Source: Gyrodactylus bullatarudis (Eukaryota > Platyhelminthes > Monogenea > Gyrodactylidea > Gyrodactylidae). Taken from it: 64,000 nucleotides of DNA. The stretch spans positions 806,629 through 870,628 of the forward strand of contig SSNU01000247.1 of assembly GCA_012064415.1 (NCBI GenBank), given 5' to 3'. Position numbers and translations under genes: made by a program. A model generated the notes under the pieces. It searched no databases, was not told the DNA's origin, and saw nothing but the letters and a program-made list of their open reading frames with translations. Positions 10,555 to 23,302 of this stretch are shown one piece after another (position 1 is the first letter of the stretch; each line of letters begins with the position of its first letter).

Positions 10555-11142
10555 TTAATTCCTGAGTCTTGCGAGACGATCAGTAAGGTCATCCTGTTTT
10601 TCAGATGAAGGAGCACTTTTTGTGTTATTCAATTCTGGCATATTTAAATTCAAGTCGATATTGGCAGCATCTGCAGACTCCTTGAGTAGATTGTTGACTT
10701 CTTCATCAGGAGCTAACAGAGTTGTTGTGTTACTCATAGCACCGTTGAGAACGGAAGTTTTTGCATCTAAAGTTTCGAATTCCTGTTCAAATCTGGTCAT
10801 TAGTTTGGTCAATTTTTCTGGATTCAAATTATTAGTTGAAATTGATAATTCTTTGACCACTTGACCCAATGATTCGCTAATCTTTCCAACTTGAGCAGCG
10901 GATTGTACTCTCGATGCAACTGCGCTTATTTGGGCAGCCATTGCTGTAAGAGTATTATATTGATTCCGATTTCTTATGGCATTCTCAGCGTAAACTCTTG
11001 CAACTTCAGGACGATTTTCCTTCAATGCAGCTATAACACGAGCTCTTTCCTTTGATTCTTCATTCTTGGATTTTTTTGCTTCTCTTTCAATTTGCTTCGC
11101 TGTGAATTTCAAGTTGAAAAGCTGATCTTCAAGCCTTTTCAT
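10555..11142 (-). CDS. CHMP1: CHMP1 ESCRT-III subunit, canonical paralogue
   Basis: Canonical CHMP1 with the same role in late ESCRT-III assembly and Vps4 recruitment. Intronless, 195 residues; CHMP1A/B of human are 196-199. The start MKRLEDQLFNLKFTAKQIER matches the family N-terminus without extension, which supports ATG 11142. The acidic half (FEQEFETLDAKTSVLNGAMS) and a full MIM1 helix at the C-terminus (DDLTDRLARLRN) are present. Compared with the copy at 9622-10251 this one keeps every MIT-docking residue. It faces INTS11 across 109 bp. Which of CHMP1A or CHMP1B it corresponds to cannot be decided, as that split is vertebrate. Confidence 0.95.
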   Translation of the reverse strand: MKRLEDQLFNLKFTAKQIEREAKKSKNEESKERARVIAALKENRPEVARVYAENAIRNRNQYNTLTAMAAQISAVASRVQSAAQVGKISESLGQVVKELSISTNNLNPEKLTKLMTRFEQEFETLDAKTSVLNGAMSNTTTLLAPDEEVNNLLKESADAANIDLNLNMPELNNTKSAPSSEKQDDLTDRLARLRN

Positions 11143-11251
11143 GTCGAAATGTACTGGAATTTATTAAAATTTAAATTATGTGAAAATTGTTTAAATAACT
11201 CTATCTTTTCAGATTTGATTCGTTAGATGATCGTTTTAATCATACACTAAT
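11143..11251. promoter_or_regulatory. Shared intergenic promoter region CHMP1 / INTS11
   Basis: 109 bp between divergent ATGs. On the plus strand a strong 3'-splice-like tract (TCTATCTTTTCAG) ends at about 11212, only 40 nt before the INTS11 ATG, with no room for a private upstream exon except inside the CHMP1 gene. Confidence 0.45.
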
Positions 11252-14041
11252 ATGAAAAATATCCAAGTTATTCCTTTAGGTGCTGGACAGGATGTAGGGA
11301 GAAGCTGTATATTGGTTTCTTTGAACGGTAAAAACATAATGTTCGATTGTGGCATGCACATGGGCTATAACGATGATGTATGTCTTTTATTTTTGAAAAT
11401 AAACCTCTTTTTAGCGAAGATTTCCTGATTTCTCTTTCATTACATCTAAAAAATCGTTAGACGAATACTTAGACTGTGTTATAATTAGTCATTTTCATCT
11501 TGATCATTGTGGTGCATTGCCTTATATGAGTGAAATGGTTGGGTATAGTGGCCCCATTTACATGACATATCCAACCAAGGCAATAGCTCCAATTCTCCTA
11601 GAAGATTTTCGTAAAATTACTGTTGAGCGTAAAGGAGATCAGAATTTCTTCACAACTGAAATGATCTTCAAATCTATGAGTAAAGTCCATACGGTTAGTC
11701 TTCATGAAATTGTCAAGGTGGATGAATCCCTTGAAATTCAACCTTTTTATGCTGGTCATGTCTTAGGAGCTGCAATATTTCGTGTTAGAGTTGGTAATAA
11801 ATCAGTAGTGTATACTGGAGACTACAACATGACGCCAGATAGACATCTTGGAGCTGCTAGTATCGACTGTTGTGAACCAGACTTGTTAATTACTGAAACA
11901 ACATATGCAACAACAATTCGTGATTCTAAGAGGACTAGAGAACAAGAATTTCTCGATAGAATTTATGACATTGTTGAAAACGGAGGGAAAGTCCTAATAC
12001 CAGTATTTGCCTTGGGTCGTGCTCAAGAGTTATGCATTCTATTAGAGAGTTATTGGGAACGGAAAAATATGACAGTTCCAATTTATTTTTCCACCGGTAT
12101 GGCTGAAAAGGCAAATGAATATTATCGACTCTTCATCTCATGGACTAATCAAAAGATAAAAGAAGTTTTTGTCGAGAGAAACATGTTCGATTTTAAGCAT
12201 ATAAAGCCCCTTTTACCGGGTTTTGTGGACAATTCAGGGCCCATGGTTGTCTTTGCAACTCCAGGAATGTTGAACGCTGGGCAGTCATTGAGTATCTTCA
12301 GGAAATGGGCACCAGATCCCAAGAACGCTGTTATCATACCTGGTTATTGCGTCTCAGGTACAGTTGGCTACAAGGTTTGTCTCTCTTTTCTAATTACAAT
12401 TTCAATTATGAAAAACACATGTTACTGCTACTACTAGTGAGTATTAATTGAAAATATTACAGATTTTGAATGGAGTGAAAAAGTTAGACATTGAAGGCCA
12501 TTCAATTGACGTAAAAATGGAAGTACAATACCTCTCCTTCAGTGCTCATGCTGACGCTAGGGGAATTATGCAACTCATTTCCCAATGTAGACCCAAGAAT
12601 GTTCTCTTGGTGCATGGTGAAGCCTCAAAGATGGAATTTCTCAAGGAGCGTATTCAGAGGGAATTCAATGTTTCCTGCTTCATGCCAGCAAACGGAGAGT
12701 TGGCCAATATTCCAGTTGACACAGAAATCTATTTAGATTGTCCAATGGACCTTATCGAAAATAAAGCAGGTAATTCTTTTTCTCCAAAAACCAAATAACT
12801 CATAATACATTACATGTTCTCCTAGTTAATTTAACCAGAAATCTCATTCGTATGAAGAACAATGTTGCAGAGGTGAGAGAAGAACTCATCGCCAATCTGG
12901 GCATCATGATTAGGACAAAGGAAAAGAATCAATCATCAATCTCCTCCGGTCTAATAATGGACCAGAATGAATTGATCATGAAGAATTCCCTTGATGTTTT
13001 CAATTTATTCTTCACTCAGAGTTACATTCACATTCGAGATGAAAGCAAGGATATCGAAAACAAGGATTTCGGCCAAACCATTCACAACCTCATCACTCGG
13101 TTAGTTCTATTTACTATTTGATGATTACGTTATCTCATGACTGAATGAATTATTACAGCCAAGCTTTCTAATTTTGAAATGACAAAATCATGAAAATTAA
13201 TTAATGACAAAGCCCTGACACTTTTGACTCAGCTACATGTATGAATGTAGGCTTATGCTATGTGCGTAGCTGGGATGGTAATGTTGTCAAGCCCAGTCGG
13301 GGAAAATTAATCTCTTCACCAATACGTAAAAAGTATTCAGTGAGAATGTCTGTCTGTCTGTCTATCTCTTACTCTCTTTACTTGGCTATTGTTAGTTGAC
13401 ACATGGATTTCATTTCTGACTAAACACTCATCTATCCATCTATCATTCCTTTTTTTTAAAAACAAGAAATGAAATTCTTATTGTAATGACCAGAGGACCA
13501 GAGATTAGATTCCACGTCATGCACGAATGAACCATGCAAGGTTCTCTTTGATATATATGCTTCATTGTATAATCACTGTATTATTCCTTCATTTGATATA
13601 TCTTGAAGAAAGAGAGATGTCAAAAAACAGGGTTGTGATCATGTCATGTCGGTCAATGTGACAGATGATGAAGGCAGAGATATACCCTTTTGGTCTCTTG
13701 GAAGGAGTGAATTAAAATATTTTTCTAAACCTTTTTATTTCTCCCAAGATTCTGCAGTGATCTTAAACTAGAGGTCATTGTGGAAAAGTTTACTGAAAAA
13801 ACCGAGTCAAGATTCGATCTTTTGCCCACATCAATTTCAATAGCCATTCAATTTCTGCCAAAGAGTCAGGACAAGAAGAGTCTTGAGCATATTCCAATAT
13901 ATTGTACATTTCTTGACAGAGTAAGTCCTCCTTTAGTCTATTGAAAAAGGTTTATTTGCTAACATTTGATCTTAGGACGAAGGGAATGCAGTCAAATTGT
14001 TCAACAAAATCAAGACCAACCTGGAGAAGAAGAGTTCCTAA
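11252..14041 (+). CDS. INTS11: Integrator complex subunit 11 (RNA endonuclease)
   Basis: Catalytic endonuclease of the Integrator complex, which cleaves nascent snRNA and paused mRNA transcripts. Exons 11252-11377, 11415-12374, 12463-12769, 12826-13099, 13758-13920 and 13976-14041 give 631 residues;human INTS11 is 600. The metallo-beta-lactamase fold starts with [16 protein letters not shown]. The zinc motif HFHLDH falls at residues 68-73, the same numbers as in human. The beta-CASP domain follows ([29 protein letters not shown]), then [15 protein letters not shown] and [13 protein letters not shown] of the last metal-binding motifs. [10 protein letters not shown] and HLGAA distinguish it from CPSF73. 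The C-terminal INTS9-binding half is less conserved. The first intron is 37 nt, while the fourth is 658 nt and holds only low-complexity DNA. Confidence 0.95.
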
Positions 14042-15545
14042 GGAGGGGACGATACCTGTGAAAATAGCCTATTTTTTTACTTTTGTGAATAAAATCTTTC
14101 CTCAAAAGATCCATTTCTCTCTTTTAAACATGATGCAATGGAGTGTGAAATAAAAATTTTGAAAAAATAGAATCTGAGATGATCAGGTTTCTTCTTCTCA
14201 GATCCAGTCATAAAAGAATACCACTGCTATCATCTTCTAATCGAATTAGCAAATCTAAAATTAGCACAGCTTCATTAGGGGAATTCATCAGACATTTTTC
14301 TCTTATGATGAGAGAAATATAAAAGGTTAGATTGAAGAAACTTTTTGCTATTTCATCTAACATTGGTATATTTAGAAATGACCTTTGAGCTGGTTGCAAA
14401 ATATTCATTTGAATTAATTGCTTTAATTCGTTCATCTATTTCAAATGCTGATTACACACAGTGTGTAAAATTGGTTGGTCTGTCTCTCAATGTATATTAC
14501 ACTCTCTGGTGAAAAATAAATGTTTTTCTCCATCACATTCCATTCATTTGAAAGGTTACCAGGAACCCACATGTCACAAGGCCTAATGATGATAATAATA
14601 ACAACAATACTACTATTAGTTAGTAAAGAGTCCAACTAATATTTTGGCAGTAATATCAACATTTTTATTTGTATATTTTCTTATTTCACAGTCATTCTGT
14701 AATGAATAAAGTTATTACGCGAGACATTACATAAAAACCGAGGTGAATCAGCGTAAAGAAACAACTACATCATGACTTTAACTCTTCATAACAAAACTAG
14801 AGATGAGGACATGACTTTATCATCTTTTGCCACCTATCCATGTCTCTTTATATTAGTTTTCACACGATGATACACACTTTACAGACGTGATGATAGATAA
14901 TCTAGCTTCTCAAGAAATATCATAAAGGAAAAGTTTTTCCTAGGAATGAAATTGTAGATAAAGATAGGCCAGTTTTTCTTTATGCAATGAAACGAATAGA
15001 ATTGTAATAACATTTTTTAGAGTTGATTAATAAAGTACTCACATGATTGAAAAATTTGATTTTTGAATGAGTAAACTTTAAACATTTCGACTCAATAACA
15101 AAATGTTCAATGAGCATGTGAAAGATGAAGATGATAAACTGGTTATTAGAATACAAATTTTCTATTTCAAATATAGTCAAAGTTATTTTCAGTTGTCTTC
15201 CCTAAAAATCTCATTCTCCAGATTTAGCACCATCAGAATCATCGATGAAAATTCTTTTGGAAAATAAAAATCTATTCAAGTTAATTAACTTCATTCTGGT
15301 TACTATTGGTGTAGAGGTCAGGATAAATGAGATTAAGCAAGAGAGTAGTCTAACCTTTTACGAGTATCGAACTAAGAGAATTAGGATTATATGATGAAAG
15401 AGGAAAAGATTCTGACTGTGTAAGAATAGTTATTGGAAAGAATATCAGAATACCAAAGATCAATAGTTTCTTTGTAAACTTTAAATAAAGATGCATTTAA
15501 AGTAATGAAGAGGACTTCTTGATACTTTTTATCCAAATATTTCCA

Positions 15546-16152
15546 GATCCAAGCTCTTCAGATAGAATCACCAATGAATTAACTCACTTATCAACTTCCC
15601 TATCCCAAATCGGGCTATCCCTCAATCAACTCAAAACCAAGATTCTTCCCCTGGACAATAAAAATAAAAGACCTTGGTTTTCTTTATGATAAAAATCTCA
15701 ACACCAAATCCCATCCGATATCAATACTCCAAACTATGAATCTCAGATGCCTCTTCTTAAGAAAAATTATCCACTCCCCTGAGATAAGAATCCTTCATCC
15801 TGTCATCTGTCATCCTCCCTAACTTTGACTATGGATCTGGTTTACTCTGCACTATCCCTGTGGGACTAAGCTACGAGATCGAAAAAATTCAAAGAAATTA
15901 TCTCAGATCCTGTTTTGGCCCGCACCACCATCGCGAACTCCTCAAAAAAGCCTATTTGTTCCCTCTATGGCTTCGCAGACTGCTTCTGCTAATTTACTTT
16001 GAAATCACCAATCTCGGAGGCTATTCTATTCTCCATGATGTCCTCATTCCCCTGAAATACCAGAAAAACATCAACATGTATTTTTTCAAAAACCAATCTA
16101 TCTCACAGATTTCTAAGTATCTTACTATATACCAGAGTCCTATACAGATTTA
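15546..16152 (+). pseudogene. Decayed non-LTR retrotransposon reverse transcriptase, C-terminal part
   Basis: Fragment of a LINE reverse transcriptase palm/thumb region, read in three frames because of small indels. The pieces in order are LTHLSTSLSQIGLSLNQLKT, then IKDLGFLYDKNLNTKSHP, then FDYGSGLLCTIP and YEIEKIQRNYLR. These are the usual landmarks of Jockey/CR1-like elements: the segment after the catalytic site, the K-D-L-G-(V/F)-x-(F/Y)-D motif, and the LE-x-I/V-Q-R-x-x-x-R helix. The last open stretch (15860-16153) continues with a basic tail. The catalytic YADD part is not seen, and stops interrupt the frames, so it is inactive. The clade cannot be fixed from this fragment. Confidence 0.6.
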
Positions 16153-17422
16153 ACAAAGAGTTGCTTTAAATAATTTTCATATTTTTTCAATAAAAATCTA
16201 TTATATATTTAGTAGAATCTGTAAATATGGATGAGACAATTGAATATCTTGAAAAGTGTAGATCAGCAAAGTATGTTATAAGGATACACTTATTCTACAC
16301 TAATAGAGGAGAAAGTATTCATTTTCATTACAAAAGTCTGATCGGGATTAAAAGATCAACTATAAAGTTTAGTGTAAACATTTAATAAATTGAGAATGAT
16401 TCTTAAATTTGTTCATTAATAAATCTTCTTGATAGCAAAGACTTTAGTATAAACTCAACCATAGCGAGACCACTCTAAGATTTACATTATATAACCATTG
16501 CAAAATATACACAAAAGATCATTCTCTATTCCTAGGTTTCCGTGGGTAAAAGATATGACATCATTTTCTTCTTGCGAATGAGTTATGATTTTGTGAGAGA
16601 GAATTGTGGTTAGAATAGAATAGAAGTTTTGAGCAAGGAAATTCAGAGATGATTTCTCATTTCATACATATACAAGACACTGCAATTACAAAGTGAGAGA
16701 AGGTAATAAAAAGACATGGATTTTTATGACTCAGAGCAAGAGCTGGATTAGAACTGACAATAAAAATCACCTTTAGCTTCTAATTTTTAATCTCCATTGG
16801 TCATTGTATCGTAGGAGTAGTTTAAGTTGTGATTACAATGCACCGAGATTTTCACATGTTTAGTTTTTATGTTTTTCGCAGATGTTCTCTTTCATGTAAA
16901 CATCCTGTTGAATCATCTGTATTGACAAGGACAGAAAGAGAGATATTGTGTTTTTAGTCACAAAATAAAGACTAAATAAAGGTTTTCGATCTATCTGTGG
17001 TCTTCTTTTTCCCATGTTTGTATCTAGTTACAGTATTTTTCAGAAAGAGAATCAAAGAAGAAAAACACCCAGATTTCAAGGTTTTTGCGATTCTAGATTA
17101 CCATTTAAAGAAAAAATGGTGATTTATCAAATTCGCATCTACACAGAATTCCCATTTTTTGGGCACTCTGGGCTGAAATTTTTTATTGTAATTTAAAAGT
17201 GGCCGGATGGTCAAAAGAATTTTTTCATGATCCCAATCAGAGAAGGAAGCCGAATATCGCCATTAAATGTTGAATTATCGAAATTTCATTGATTTTCACA
17301 TAGTAAAAATGATCAAGAAATAGAAATTCAACTTTTTTTTAAATCGACCATTTTTATTCATATACAGAATTATAAAGATTAATAATTGTACAAATAAGAG
17401 AACAGAGAAAGAGTGTTTTCCC

Positions 17423-17501
17423 GGTGTGGGAGGGTTTGAACCTAGGACCGAGAGTAAAGGGGTCCGAATGAGAGGTGAGAGAGATACAACTAAGCCACAC
17501 C
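17423..17501 (-). repeat. tRNA-like / SINE-like element 1
   Basis: Read on the minus strand it begins GGTGTGG and ends CCACACC, a perfect 7-bp acceptor-like stem. It has a pol III A-box-like TGGCTTAGTTG and a B box GGTTCAAACCC about 55 nt further. The box spacing and a 2-nt shift of the A box against the stem are unlike a normal tRNA, so a tRNA-derived SINE or pseudogene is likelier than a working tRNA. Confidence 0.5.
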
Positions 17502-20012
17502 GTATACTGATTTTTCGGGAAAATTAAAATTTATAACTTGATCAAAAGTCTTTGATTGGCTAGCTGAGGGCATTTAGAAATAAAGTTTATCTAGGAACAG
17601 AATGATACTCTGTATCTCGGAGTCGACAGACTTCAATAATAATAGGCGCCTTGAATATTAGAGAGAATATTTCTTAAGCAAAATATACTGAAATTTTAAA
17701 CTTGCTCCTGGCTTAGAAGAAGTCAATAAGAACTTTTTATTTAGCTTTTTACATTGCTTCTCTTCTATTGTAGTATTTATCCAAGAGAAAAACCACACCT
17801 TTCTTTCTTACATTATGCCAAGAAATGTAAAGTACGAAACTCTCTTAGGATCAAAAGAAGTATATTCTAGTTCAATAATCTAATATGTAAGAATGAGATC
17901 ATATCTATCGAGGACATTCGGGTTCTTAATTGAATCTACACAAAGTTTAATCAACGAGATCTTAGAAGTGGTCCTTTTGCATCGGACTTGGTGATTAAGA
18001 CGGATGGTTAACAACCTTAAGTAAGTTACTTGTAAAAGTAGTGAGACTAATACAGTTTCACTCATTTTGAGCATAAGAATATGCGAAGAGACCATCTCTA
18101 TCGGACATAAAGATTAATCGATTAGATTTTTTTTCTTTCGTGAGAATAATTTGTATAGAATACAAGAGAAACATGGTCGAAAATCGATAAAGTTAAGAAC
18201 TTCTTAATTTCAATTGTATAGAAATAACGATAATACCTGCAGATTTCAAATTGTTCTAATCACCTGATCGATTTCTTTCTACTACTACCTTTGTATAGCA
18301 CCGATTAGGCCAGCAATTTGGCTCTTTTCTCGATCATTACAATTTCTTAGGACAGACTAAAGTTTGGCCTCTTGTAAGACGAGCCTTGTGTTTGATTTTG
18401 TGTTTGTGCAGACAAAAGAACCATGGCAACTAAAGAGTGTGTATGTGGAATCGGTCAGTATACACCCTAAGGATAAATAAATTTGCCAAACACTAATACA
18501 AGAATACAATTGGGACAATTCTGGGGGAGAGTCATATACTCATTTGAGGTAGAAAAACTGAACTGAACTCCAGTGTGAACCAAGTTCTTTCACACAACAC
18601 ACTCTCTTGAGAAAATAAGGAAAGCATAAACAAATTTTAAAAGAAGAGGGGTATTCTTGTACCACCACCAACCCCTCTCTTTCTCTCAAGTAAACAAGTT
18701 TGTAATCCTTTCGTTTCGGGGGTCTATTTGTTCTACTTGTTGCAGATTTAATTCATAGTTTTGTCTATGTAGTATACGCATTATAAGCACACACAGAAAG
18801 AAAGATAGTTTGTGTTCTTTACTACTTGTATGATTCCTCTCTCCTAGCGTATACAATGTATATAATTTTTGTCCATATTCTAGAATTTAGCCTGAATTAT
18901 GGAAATCTATCTTTTTCTCTATTCCAGAAAAAGACAATCATTTGATAATTAGGTGTATTATTACCAAGGGTATATGGAAGATTTGTTGACCTTTCTAGTA
19001 GTATATAGAAGCACTCTCTAACCAAGAGAGATGACACTTCTCATCATCAAGCTAGAGATGCCCAAAAAAAGATCGGCAGAGAGAAAGAAAATCAGACAGG
19101 ATTATTACTTTATCTGGGCTATTCACTGTGTACTACAATTCAGCTGATATCATCATGATTAGATAAATTAAGAGAGATGGAGAGAAATGAATAAAGATGT
19201 TAAGTGTAGTATAAAAAGAGAGAGAAAAGAATCCCATTCAACAAGGTCATCCTTTAACAATGGTTCTATGTACAAAAAAATATATTTCAGCATTAAATGA
19301 TCAATGAAAGATTAGTATGAAATACAGGGTTCAAATTTTGTACAGGGGCTTGGAGAAGTGGAGGGAGTCGAATTTTGTAGGTGAGCGAGGGTGTTTGTTC
19401 TTAGATGGATACCTCTAAGAAATCTATTGGTTAATTGATGTAGATCTAAGGCCTCGAGATAAAGAAGAACAGGTTTTCTTTCTATGTACAACAAAAATGA
19501 GGGCTTTTCTTTATTCGATATATATTCACAAGAGTACAGCCTGACTGCTCCAGAATATTTCAAGTGATGCTTCTTTTTTATGAATAAATTGTAAATCTCA
19601 AAATAATCGTGTACAAAAATAGGGTGAATTCATTCAAAAAAAGTAATCATCTGGGTTGGTTTATTCCTGGTTTTTTTCTGCATTTTTTTCCAAGGGACTT
19701 GTTGGGTGGGTGATAATCTGAGAGATTGGCAGTAGGAGGGATGGATCAGGAACTAGTGAATATTGGAACTGATATTATAAACATAACGAAAAGTGTTGTT
19801 AGTGCAAGTTTAGTACAAATTTGTTGAGTAAAAAAAAGAAAGAGCAGTTGAATATCATAAATTCTTTACACGCAGGTCAGGGTAAAATATCGAGACTCGT
19901 AGAATAGCCCAAAAGTGAGATTCTCTTTCATTGATACAGATTGATGACTGAAATGTTTATGTTGGCAGCAAGAGTTTGAATCTGATTTATAAATAGGTTG
20001 CAGGGAATTCTG

Positions 20013-21461
20013 TTAGTAGTCATCGACAAGGGCTCTCACATGGTTACAGTAAGATTTTAAATATTCGATATCCTTTTGCGGCCGATGAAGTTCTGAGGAG
20101 AGGTTAGAATGAGAGGAAGACGACGAGGAAGTAGTTGAGGAAGCAGATGAAGAGGAAGAGTCTGATGATTCTTTGCCATCGAGGAGAATGGGACGCCAGT
20201 TTTCATCGTAGAACTTCTTGGAGGTAGTCTGACACTTCCATGGTTGCATTTTTCTACTATAATCATATTTTTCCAACTCAGCTTTGGCATGGTAACTGTT
20301 ATTGTTCAGGTTGCAGGGAGCATGACTACGCATCCAGGGATGATCAAGGATTTCCACCAAGGTAGGACGTTGGGTAGGATCTCGTTGCAAACATTTACTG
20401 GAAAAGAAATGGGCATGTTAACCAAGTCATTCATTGAAAATTATCTTTCAAAATGAACATACGCGATAAGTTGACGACATTCTTCACTGGGAATTGTACG
20501 TTTGAAATTGTATTCACCAATGAGGATTTTGGTATCTGAGGTGAAAGGCACATCTCCACAAATCATGTCGTACAATAAGATGCCAAGGGTCCAGACTTCA
20601 GCATAAGAACCGACATATTTACGTTTTCTAATCCATTCTGGGGGACAATAGACTCTTGTGCCTAATTATTTGAAGGTTGGAAAAGATTAATTAGATATCA
20701 TCATCATCATCATCGTTAGTAGTAGTATAATAGATTATAAATATTGATAGGAAATAAGTAAATTATTAGAAAAGGATAGAAGTAGCTCACCATCAAAGTC
20801 TTCGAATTCCTGTCGGGAATGATTGACAAAGGTCCCAGAACCAAAGTCAATGAGTTTGATAATCCCGGTGTGTCTGTTGATCATAATATTTTCATCCTTA
20901 ATATCTCGATGGAGTACTCTTTTCTTTTCACATTGTAATAATATTCCAATTAACTGATGTAAAATGTTTGCAGCTTCACGTTCTGACAAGTAGGTCTTTT
21001 CGCCAATGTAATCGTACATATCAATAGATCCAGCTGGCTCACAAGGCATGATAATAACCCAATGATCTTCAAAAGCAAAGACTTCTTCAAAACTGACAAC
21101 ACCGTCAATCTCGGCACATTGCATGAGTAATAATATTTCCAATGGGACATAAATGCCTCTTAAACAGAACCATGCGGGAACTTTGTCTGTTTGAATGAAT
21201 TTAGCAATGACATCTTGACGGGTGTTCAATTTTATTGCTTTGTGGACACGTCCAAAGCCTCCGCTACCAATTTTTTCGCCAATTAGATATCTCTTGTGAA
21301 ATTCTTCCATCTTAAGGCTAATGGGCAATTCTAAAGGACAAAAAGAATAAAATTAATTAAATAATTAAATTCAATTTTATCGAATGGCACTTACCTCTGA
21401 ACATTATATCCCTGGGAATATGGACGAGACGTTTATTTTTTGGTGATAACATTGAAGTCAT
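20013..21461 (-). CDS. PIM-family serine/threonine kinase
   Basis: Constitutively active cytosolic kinase of the PIM family, linked elsewhere to growth and survival signalling. Exons 21461-21395, 21330-20791, 20661-20463 and 20397-20013 give 396 residues; human PIM1 is 313. The glycine loop [13 protein letters not shown], a lysine in DVIAKF, the catalytic loop HRDIKDEN, the DFG in LIDFGSGTF and the APE-equivalent [12 protein letters not shown] are all present. The hinge [15 protein letters not shown] keeps the proline that marks PIM kinases. The kinase domain covers about residues 28-300. A C-terminal extension of about 95 residues is serine-rich (20085-20175) and unique. The start gives a 22-residue leader before the kinase. 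Short ATG exons upstream cannot be excluded. A long gene-poor tract lies upstream. Confidence 0.9.
20697..20714. repeat. (ATC)n microsatellite in a PIM intron
   Basis: Six ATC units inside the intron between the second and third PIM coding exons. Confidence 0.8.
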
Positions 21462-23283
21462 ATTTCCAATTTAAGTGGTAGCAGTAATTGTAATAATAAT
21501 CAAATGAATGTAGGTGAATGTTATAAATACAGATGAGTATGTGTATTTGTTATGAAGGAAAAATAAATAATAATTTTCTTTTCTATCATTCAGTCTTTAT
21601 ACTACCAAACTACCCAAGAGCAATAGCCAATCATAATTTATCTCGATTCTGATTGGTTGGAATTTCTGTGAAATCAACCAATGAGAGACGAGTTAGACTT
21701 GCATCCTGACCTTGAAAGTGAAGACTGAATAATAATATTCTCTCTTTCTTCTCTCTATCTCTCTGTATTATAAGCCATATTATTCTATACTACATTTCTC
21801 TGTGTATGCTTAAAAATCTATAAAGAGTAATTTATCCTTAAATGAAAAAATAGCTAAAGTTCAAGTTTTATATATAAAATATATGTATTAATATACTTTA
21901 TACTATATATGTATACTGCTATATTAGATTTGCGTACTCTATTTTTTCTTTATTTCTTTATATACGAGAAGAAATAAATCATTTGGTTGTTGTTTTCATA
22001 CTTTTTTCATGTGTCTTGTTGTCTTCTTTTTTACTCTTGATGAAGAGGGAATGGGGAAAATTAGATTCCAGAATGAAAATCACTGCAATTTGTTGATTCC
22101 CTTTTTTCATATGTTGGAAAAAGGAAAGGTATTTTATAAATAGTTTGGTGAATTTTTTACAGTTTCTTTTAGGTCAGGTCAAGGCCACGGTGACCTTAGA
22201 CGTAAGCAGACTAAACTATGAGCTATGTAAAATGAGTCATACAGTTGAAAGAAGAAAAATTCTCATTCATTTGTCAATGCATGTAGCAGCAGCAGTAGAA
22301 GTAGTATTAGTAGTCTATTTTGTCATTGAAGAGAAAAAATACAATTATTCAGAGCACAAAATAGCGTGGAAATGTATAACAAACAAGCCTTGATTGTATG
22401 AATGAAAATTTTTACGCAAACTCTTTCTTTCCAAATTGTCTTCGTCTTGAAACAAAAATATCTATTACGAGTATATATCTGATGCAAGTTTTCAATTAGC
22501 CTAATGAGACGTCTCATTGTTGTTGTTAAAGAAATGCAAATTTATTTTTCTAATACAAAATATTCAATATTCTCTCTCTCTATCTGAATGTCTCTGACAG
22601 AATGACAAACAACTTTTAAAATGTTATTTCAAAACTACATTCTGCTTTCATGATTAAACTTGGTCAGATTATTATTATCATTATTTATAAATCATCTTTT
22701 CAGGACTCTTTCTTGTTCTCTGTATGATGTTTCTTGAATAAAAGAAACACCAAATATATCTATATATAGAAAGAGAGAGTGAGTGAGATAGAGGTGTTAA
22801 CAATAGGTTCTAGGCTTCAAAAACTCTTCTTATTCATGTAAAGAAAGAAAGGTAACAATTATCTCAAAGAATCAAGGTAGAAAGAGTAACTAAAATGTGA
22901 CAACACGAAGATTAACGAATTTGACATTGTGAGAAGAAAAGGAAAAAGAAGCTGGCTAGAAATTTCCCAGCAAAAAGGAACAAGAATGAAGGCTAAACAA
23001 TCTTTGACAGCAGCAACGCAAGTCTCTTGAACCAAACCACGAAGAAATTCATTAACAGAGTGCATTATTGTACAAAGGGGGAGATAATATATTCTGATTG
23101 ATCGATAGTTAATTATGAGAGATTATTAGTACAAGACTAAAATGGGGAAATTACAAAACAAACTGTATATTTTACTGTCTACCCTCATTATTATTATTAT
23201 ACCTATAATCATAATTACCTATTACAATTACAGTAAATAGTTCGTGCTCCTCCACCCCTGTATACCTGCCTGCCTTCTGAACC

Positions 23284-23302
23284 GAGAGAGAGAGAGAGAG
23301 AG
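23284..23302. repeat. (GA)n microsatellite
   Basis: About nine GA units in intergenic DNA. Confidence 0.85.

Larger units (their letters stand above)
14042..20012. other. Gene-poor tract between INTS11 and the PIM kinase
   Basis: About 6 kb with no gene I can support on either strand. AATAAA for INTS11 occurs near 14085. The tract includes a decayed LINE fragment (15546-16152), one tRNA-like repeat (17423-17501) and otherwise AT-rich low-complexity sequence. The last kilobase or so is likely 3' UTR of the PIM gene. Short ORFs here have no domain-like character. Confidence 0.6.

Noticed and set aside
13262..13310. A-box-like GTAGCTGGGATGGTAAT in an INTS11 intron
   Set aside because: No B box at tRNA spacing and no stem, so it was not called a tRNA-like element.
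15860..16153. 97-residue ORF as a functional gene
   Set aside because: It is the last block of a frame-shifted reverse transcriptase relic.
17423..17501. Functional tRNA gene
   Set aside because: Acceptor stem is perfect, but the A box is displaced and no clear anticodon arm forms.
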